From: JAHEYF01 sp045805185
GTDB lineage: Bacteria; Bacteroidota; Bacteroidia; B-17B0; Aurantibacillaceae
Reading direction: 5' to 3'
NCBI GenBank assembly: GCA_045805185.1
Contig: JBJMLS010000167.1
Coordinates: 1 to 9,696, forward strand
Length of the DNA: 9,696 nt
In this document: positions 6,701 through 9,696 of the stretch, in pieces
Numbering within the stretch: the first letter of the stretch is position 1
Layout of the letters: each line of letters begins with the position of its first letter
The notes under the pieces: model-generated
Seen by the model: the letters and a program-made list of their open reading frames with translations, nothing else
What the model was told of the DNA's origin: nothing
Database searches by the model: none
Program-made: the position numbers and the translations under genes

Positions 6701-9696
6701 GTGAGCGCGGAGCAGCTGCCCCTGTATATTGCCATTCCCCCGTCAAGCATAACACCTGTTTGGGTGTCGAAAGTAAGTTGACCGGAAGCTGGAACCGTAA
6801 CCGTGAACCAAACATCTCCTCCAAGATAATTCGCGCATCCGGGTGTGGAGATGGAGCTCGCGCTTGCGCAGGCATTTGTGTAGGTAACGTAGGAGCAAGT
6901 GGTTCCAACAGTAAGTGCAGTAGCGCTGCATGGATCATCATTTGAAGGTGGCCCTCCTCCGCTTGGCGCGGTTACATTTAAGGTGTAATTCAAATAACCG
7001 GTTATACTAAACCACGAATCAACAACAATATAATAAGTAGTTCCGGCGGTAACACAAGCTGACAAGGTTTGACTTCCGGAAGAGCTTTGCGCATAATTAA
7101 TGCAGGTACCACCCTGGGTTCCACAGCTTCCGTTGTTCATCGGACAGCCCTGGGTTAATACAAGGCTGCCGTAATCACCGCTGGTGGTGGTCATTGTAAT
7201 TGTAACATTCCCGGAAGCGGCCGGAGTAAAAACATAAACCTTATCCGGATCAGCAGTATAAGAAGTGCTTCCGCAGGAAATAATATTGGTACTGGTAATG
7301 TCATTTCCCTGCGCCTGGGTTGTAGTGGCCCCTGAATTATAAGGAAGCGAAGCAATATTGACAACTCCTGTTCCAAGAGCAGCTGTACAATTTGCCGAAG
7401 TAGGAGCTGCAGAGGTGGTAAAGGAATAAGTAGCGCAGGCAGATGCGTTCCCGCTGGCATTTAAAGGTACTACCTGCCAATAGTATGTTGTTGTTGCAGA
7501 TAAATTACCCAGCGAATAAGAAGTTACTGTGCCAATACTTGATCCATTCAAAATATTTGTCGGCGGATTATTGGTGCCGAAATAAAGCATTTGATCTGTT
7601 GGAGCATTACAACCGGAAGAAGCCGGAGCTGTCCAGCTGATAACAGTACTTACCGGGCAAATGCCGGTGGCTGCACTTGCCGGCGAAGGAGCGCTGATGC
7701 AATTAGGTAAAGGCGGCGTTGTGGAAGTAATAATAATATTATCTACCGCTGCCGGTGGATTAGTTCCAATGGAACCGTCGTTCCGCCATGAAAAAATGAT
7801 CCTGCGCGTAGTACCCGCATAAGAGGCGGGCATGGTAAGATTAACGGTTTGCCAGGTTGATTGGCTCTGGTAATCGGTGCCAAGCTGGTAAGTAGTTGAT
7901 ACAGCTGATCCGGCCGAAGGGGTGACAGATGTCGGCGCGGAAAAAACCCGGAGGTAATCGCAACAGCTTTCTCCGACGCTTTTCCAATCGAAGCTAAGGG
8001 TTATGCAGGTCAGGCCCGAAGGAAAAGTAACATCTCTGTAGAAATGGACCAGCGAGGTGGCGGTGTTGGTATAAGCATTCGAAGTGCCGTTCGTTGTAAT
8101 GTACATGGAATTGCTTCCGCCATTATTAGTGGCTGTTCCCTGGATCCAGTAATTGGTTTGGGTTCCGTTTGTCAGCGTCCATTCGGAACAGGCACCCTCA
8201 AAGCCATCATTAATGGGAGGCGCTACAGTAGCGACAAAAGAATTGGTTGTAAAAGAATAAGTGGTACATCCGGTGGCCGTTCCGGTAGCGTTTCGCGGAA
8301 CGATCATCCACGAATAAGTAGTGCCTGGTAAAAGAATTCCGGTATTATAGCTTGTTCCTGATTGCGACGAAGAAACCTGTGTAGTTGCAGACAATCCGGA
8401 ATTGAAGTAAACATCATAAGTGACCGCATTCCCGCAAACTGCAGCTACCGCGTTCCAGGTCAGGTTTGGACTCGTGGGACAAATAGTAGCTCCGTTTGCC
8501 GGGTAAGTATAAGTTGCGCAGCCAGGCGCTGTGAGAGCAGATGAGGTAATACTTATATTATCAACTGCGGCCGGAGGATTTGTGCCGAATGAACCATCAT
8601 TCGCCCATGAAAATACCAGTCGCTGTGTGGTTCCGGCATAAGCAGCAGGCAGAGTAATGCTTACTGTTTGCCAGGTACTTTGTCCCTGGTAATCCGTGCC
8701 AACCTGGTTGGTAGTTGATAAGGCAGTTCCAGCTACAGGAGTGGTTGAGGTTGGAACAGCAAAAACCCGCAAGTAGTCATATCCGGATTCGCCAACAGAT
8801 TTCCAATCGAACGATAAAGTGATGCAGGCCTGGCCGGCAGGAAAAATAATGTCTTTATAAAAATGTACAACAGAAGAGCTTGTGTTTGTATAGGCATTGG
8901 AAGTTCCGCTATTATTGGTAACGTACATACTGTTCCCGGTATTACCTGTAGCGGCACCCTGATACCATTGGTTGGTTTGCGTTCCGTTTACAAGTACCCA
9001 GTTTGGACAGGCAGCTGAAAAATTATCAGTTAAGGGAAGTGTAGCGGGAGTAGATGGACTGCCCGTTACCGTTACCAGAACACTGCTTGAAGTTGCAGTG
9101 GAAGCTGAGGATGTACAGGTGATGATGCATTGGTAATAAGTAGTGGAGGTTGGTGAAGCAACATAGCTTGCGGAAGTTGCACCGCTTATGCTTGTCCAGG
9201 TTGAATTATCCGGCGAAGACTGCCACTGGTAAGTAATGCCGCTACTCGTATTTCCGCTTAATGAAAGGGTAGAAGTGGAGCCGGCACAAATTGTTGTTGC
9301 CGTTGCGGCTGAAGTCCCACCCACCGGTGTATTAATAGTTACGGTTGCCGTACTTGAATTTGCTGATGCGCCACCATTGCTGCAGGTAACAACGCAACGG
9401 TAGTCAGTGCTTGATGTAATAGTAGCAGTAACATAACTGCTGCTTGTCGCTCCGGCAATATTGCTCCAGCTTCCGGCGCCTGCGGCTGATGATTGCCATT
9501 GGTAGCTTATTCCACTTGCATTGGTATTGCCTGACAAACTTAGCGTTGTTGTACCCTGGCAGGTAAAGGACGTGCTTGCCGCAGAAGCGGTTCCACCTGA
9601 AGGAGTTCCCGAGCAGGGAATATTATAATCTAAAACCACCTGTCCGCGAGCGCCATTTCCTCCGCTGGCTGCTTCACCTGAGCCGCCGCCGCCGCC
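3751..9696 (-). CDS. Giant modular cell-surface/secreted protein with T9SS C-terminal sorting domain (5' end outside window)
   Basis: The frame is open from the right edge to the TAA at 3753-3751: 1981 visible residues, with the N-terminus and signal peptide missing. The GTG at 9639 is internal, since coding continues upstream as GARGQVVLDY. Order, numbered from 9696: Gly-rich end (1-20); two Ig-like repeats (about 41-122, 126-211); MAM-like cleaved-adhesin domain (220-386) plus Fn3-like domain (390-485); a second copy of that pair (493-659, 663-762); three pre-peptidase-C-like beta domains (769-910, 916-1049, 1054-1189); a Cys-rich domain (1192-1372); a beta-solenoid-like part (about 1385-1790); the LPVELISF linker domain (1796-1891); and the T9SS type A sorting domain (1903-1981). 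Ser, Thr, Asn and Gly dominate while Lys and Arg are scarce until the C-terminus. By family knowledge such proteins leave through the Por secretion system and are attached to the surface or released, most often as adhesins. No protease or glycosidase catalytic motif is visible. Confidence 0.93.
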   Translation of the reverse strand, partial: GGGGGSGEAASGGNGARGQVVLDYNIPCSGTPSGGTASAASTSFTCQGTTTLSLSGNTNASGISYQWQSSAAGAGSWSNIAGATSSSYVTATITSSTDYRCVVTCSNGGASANSSTATVTINTPVGGTSAATATTICAGSTSTLSLSGNTSSGITYQWQSSPDNSTWTSISGATSASYVASPTSTTYYQCIITCTSSASTATSSSVLVTVTGSPSTPATLPLTDNFSAACPNWVLVNGTQTNQWYQGAATGNTGNSMYVTNNSGTSNAYTNTSSSVVHFYKDIIFPAGQACITLSFDWKSVGESGYDYLRVFAVPTSTTPVAGTALSTTNQVGTDYQGQSTWQTVSITLPAAYAGTTQRLVFSWANDGSFGTNPPAAVDNISITSSALTAPGCATYTYPANGATICPTSPNLTWNAVAAVCGNAVTYDVYFNSGLSATTQVSSSQSGTSYNTGILLPGTTYSWMIVPRNATGTATGCTTYSFTTNSFVATVAPPINDGFEGACSEWTLTNGTQTNYWIQGTATNNGGSNSMYITTNGTSNAYTNTATSLVHFYRDVTFPSGLTCITLSFDWKSVGESCCDYLRVFSAPTSVTPSAGSAVSTTYQLGTDYQSQSTWQTVNLTMPASYAGTTRRIIFSWRNDGSIGTNPPAAVDNIIITSTTPPLPNCISAPSPASAATGICPVSTVISWTAPASSGCNAPTDQMLYFGTNNPPTNILNGSSIGTVTSYSLGNLSATTTYYWQVVPLNASGNASACATYSFTTSAAPTSANCTAALGTGVVNIASLPYNSGATTTQAQGNDITSTNIISCGSTSYTADPDKVYVFTPAASGNVTITMTTTSGDYGSLVLTQGCPMNNGSCGTQGGTCINYAQSSSGSQTLSACVTAGTTYYIVVDSWFSITGYLNYTLNVTAPSGGGPPSNDDPCSATALTVGTTCSYVTYTNACASASSISTPGCANYLGGDVWFTVTVPASGQLTFDTQTGVMLDGGMAIYRGSCSALTLLSCDNDNSANGLMPYIYNSALIPGETIWIRVWEYGNNNNGTFGICVTDPCPGGAPANDLPCNATTINLGSFVNGDNSCSGSASEVAAPACWTSGSNNSIWFSFIAPTSGGVIIRTNAGTLTDTQIGLYSGACGSLTLVSCNQDATGCGSNSTPNSQITATGLTAGQTYYVRVDGQNDLIGNFDLLVVDQSVGLPTSAGQDCAVPNPVCQQTFTVGNPGYQSWGYTCDLPTSYCLASGERNVVWYTLNIASNGNLMFDIVPNDYGNPNPVTGQANPSYSITGDETDYDFGVWKVSGTVTCATIAAGTSIPDRCNYDSYGVTGLNTAGNSPAAYSGFSSAYETPLAVSTGDVILIAISNYANSTSGFSLDFSGTSVGVNNYTGVPSSVTWSGGAGTTNYNTTGNWGGCTAPTCGIDAVVSPASLNQPVLSITTAGTYKVKNITIQPGASLTLAAGVTLEICGDFVNNGSLICSPSSTLLFNGTGAQSFGGSLTGVNKVGNVTVTKSSGQVNLLQDIDISGNFTSSSSTSIFNTNGNYIKVAGNFTNSSGNTTFTSTGTLGTLEFNGTTTQTYNEGSSQLDLNFVLMNHTGTGLTLSSNMHIKTITGTLTLTSGKIVTGASFEVRVLNTANACVSTGNSSSYVEGNLRRYLAAGATGSFDFPVGHSTKGYQRANLNFISAAAAGAIQLLARFDAWGGAWSQPGAPGWGPECGVSYNMPYLDNGFWSIDASSASTGTYDITLYNTNYTNSASGWSVAKSPSASPGWGLNGTCVASPVTAVQRTGMSGFSKFGIIQSNAVLPVELISFKGSRSTNHNLLEWQTASEHNSAYFEVQSSENAIDFNPIGTKNAAGNSNSLVNYTFKDYQFYSPVTYYRLKQVDIDGQYKYSKIISVDNLDNTSSFTFDGIFPNPANTQATIMISLPMEGNVKIEITDISGRILSSKSAHLREGQQSVEFMLTELSAGTYFVKVYFTNRPVQVKKLVKQ
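3754..3990 (-). other. Type IX secretion C-terminal sorting domain
   Basis: The last 79 residues of the giant protein carry the type A sorting-signal pattern: IFPNPA near the start, a strand with VKIEITDISGRIL, the GQQSVEF strand, then L-SAGTYFVKVYF and a basic end (VKKLVKQ). In Bacteroidota this domain directs a Sec-exported protein through the outer-membrane T9SS translocon and is usually cleaved by PorU when the protein is anchored. Confidence 0.93.
4024..4311 (-). other. LPVELISF-type linker domain preceding the sorting signal
   Basis: It begins with AVLPVELISFKG and runs through LLEWQTASEHNSAYFEVQSS to TYYRLKQVDIDGQYKYSKII. This Fn3-like block commonly sits just before type A sorting domains in large Bacteroidota surface proteins. 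It is probably structural. Confidence 0.8.
4312..5544 (-). other. Beta-solenoid-like region of the giant protein
   Basis: The region opens with a SVTWSGG ... NWGG ... P motif. Short repeating strands of the type ITIQPGASLTLAAGVTLEIC and GDFVNNGSLIC follow, then several turns containing GN-F-T or FNGT. The pattern of strand, Gly/Asn turn and hydrophobic strand suggests a right-handed parallel beta-helix or a G8-like fold. The later part, from about 4850 to 4312, is Trp/Gly/Pro-rich (GGAWSQPGAPGWGPECG) and ends with a GFSKFGI block that is frequent before the LPVELISF linker. Catalytic function is not evident. Confidence 0.5.
5581..6123 (-). other. Cys-rich Bacteroidota surface domain of unknown function
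   Basis: The residues run from SAGQDCAVPNPVCQQTF, through CLASGERNVVWYTLNI and DYDFGVWKVSG, to VILIAISNYANSTSGFSLDF. This pattern (DC...C, a CL--GE--WY strand, a DYDF strand and a final I-NY---GF-LDF strand) recurs in large gliding- or T9SS-associated proteins and looks like a beta-sandwich with disulfides. A binding role is likely but the ligand is unknown. Confidence 0.5.
6130..7392 (-). repeat. Three tandem pre-peptidase-C-like beta domains
   Basis: Three units of about 135-140 residues lie at 6967-7392, 6550-6951 and 6130-6537. They share the order NxxPC-SAT / C or N-rich start, a W-F or VFTP-ASG strand, an IYRGSC or LYSGACGSLTLVSC strand, and a final T-Y-IVVD, W-IRVWE or YYVRVDG strand. 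This is the pattern of PPC-type and related adhesion domains. The three units differ clearly from each other, so they are old repeats. Asp/Asn-rich loops (CDNDNSANG, CNQDATGCG) could bind calcium, which is inference. Confidence 0.6.
7411..9039 (-). repeat. Duplicated module: cleaved-adhesin (MAM-like) domain plus Fn3-like domain, two copies
   Basis: Copy A covers the adhesin domain at 8539-9039 and the Fn3-like domain at 8242-8529; copy B covers 7720-8220 and 7411-7710. Both adhesin domains share NGTQTN-W-QG, SNAYTNT, ITLSFDWKSVGES, DYLRVF, GTDYQ-QSTWQTV and FSW-NDGS-GTNPPAAVDN. The offset is 819 bp, exactly 273 codons. The adhesin parts are roughly 70% alike by eye at both protein and DNA level, and the Fn3 parts are much less alike. 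It is an in-frame duplication that is not recent. Confidence 0.85.
9064..9576 (-). repeat. Two tandem Ig-like domains
   Basis: Two units of about 82-86 residues each have a first cysteine (SFTCQGT, TICAGST), the TLSLSGNT strand, a central YQWQSS, an IAGATSSSYV or ISGATSASYV strand, then Y-C-V/I-TC before the last strand. The central Trp and the paired cysteines fit an Ig fold with a disulfide. Such Ig-like repeats serve as stalk or binding modules in Bacteroidota surface proteins. Confidence 0.8.
9637..9696 (-). other. Glycine-rich segment at the window edge, with (GGC)5 run
   Basis: The first 20 visible codons read GGGGGSGEAASGGNGARGQV. A perfect run of five GGC codons lies at 9682-9696, and the edge cuts it. 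The GGNGARGQ-V-L-Y ending is familiar from Gly-rich domains in Bacteroidota surface proteins, so a longer Gly-rich domain probably lies upstream. Confidence 0.75.

Noticed and set aside
4404..8957. Many short open frames on both strands inside the giant gene
   Set aside because: They arise from the repetitive Thr/Ser/Gly codons of the real frame. They lack family motifs and plausible starts.
6130..9576. CRISPR-like or tandem DNA repeats
   Set aside because: Recurring short DNA words come from protein domain repeats of 80-170 codons with diverged DNA. There are no short identical repeats with unique spacers.
9637..9639. GTG as the start codon of the giant gene
   Set aside because: The frame continues upstream without a stop to the window edge and codes for a plausible Gly-rich segment (GGNGARGQ) that joins naturally to VVLDY. 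A cargo protein also needs a signal peptide, which is absent here.
9682..9696. GCC triplet run as a separate microsatellite
   Set aside because: It is in frame and codes for the Gly run of the surface protein. Its real length cannot be judged at the edge.

Overview
The window looks like part of a chromosome from an environmental Bacteroidota bacterium. Three things point there. The large gene at 3751-9696 ends in a type IX secretion (Por/T9SS) sorting domain. Two promoters fit or nearly fit the Bacteroidota pattern TTG / TAnnTTTG. The start codons lack clear Shine-Dalgarno sequences and sit behind A/T-rich leaders. Genus cannot be told from this sequence.

Left part (1-3030) is a polyhydroxyalkanoate (PHA) and coenzyme A locus. 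On the minus strand, phaE (488-1840) is followed by the start of a class III phaC, which runs off the left edge (1-334). A strong GC-rich hairpin (419-460) lies between them. Diverging from a 194-bp AT-rich intergenic region, phaJ (2035-2442, (R)-specific enoyl-CoA hydratase of the MaoC hot-dog family) and coaE (2452-3030, dephospho-CoA kinase) form a short plus-strand operon with a 9-bp gap. The genes fit together: PhaJ draws (R)-3-hydroxyacyl-CoA from beta-oxidation, PhaC/PhaE polymerises it and releases free CoA, and CoaE makes CoA.

Middle part (3031-3750): a minus-strand gene codes for a 195-aa secreted-then-anchored membrane protein of unknown function. It has a signal peptide, an extracytoplasmic domain, one transmembrane segment, and a Lys-rich then Glu-rich cytoplasmic tail. 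Its stop codon abuts the coaE stop codon, and together they form TGATCA. It has a good Bacteroidota promoter of its own. A terminator-like hairpin pointing in the coaE direction lies only beyond this gene.

Right part (3751-9696): one enormous minus-strand open frame (1981 residues visible, 5' end off the window) encodes a modular, Ser/Thr/Asn/Gly-rich cell-surface or secreted protein. In order it has a Gly-rich segment, two Ig-like repeats, two copies of a MAM-like 'cleaved adhesin' + Fn3-like module, three pre-peptidase-C-like beta domains, a Cys-rich Bacteroidota surface domain, a beta-solenoid-like region, an LPVELISF-type linker domain and a T9SS C-terminal signal. It is most likely an adhesin or matrix protein.

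I see no RNA genes, insertion sequences, CRISPR arrays or integration sites. I found no clearly new multi-gene system. The most unusual points are the PHA/CoA gene arrangement, the zero-gap convergent stop codons, and the internal duplication in the giant surface protein.
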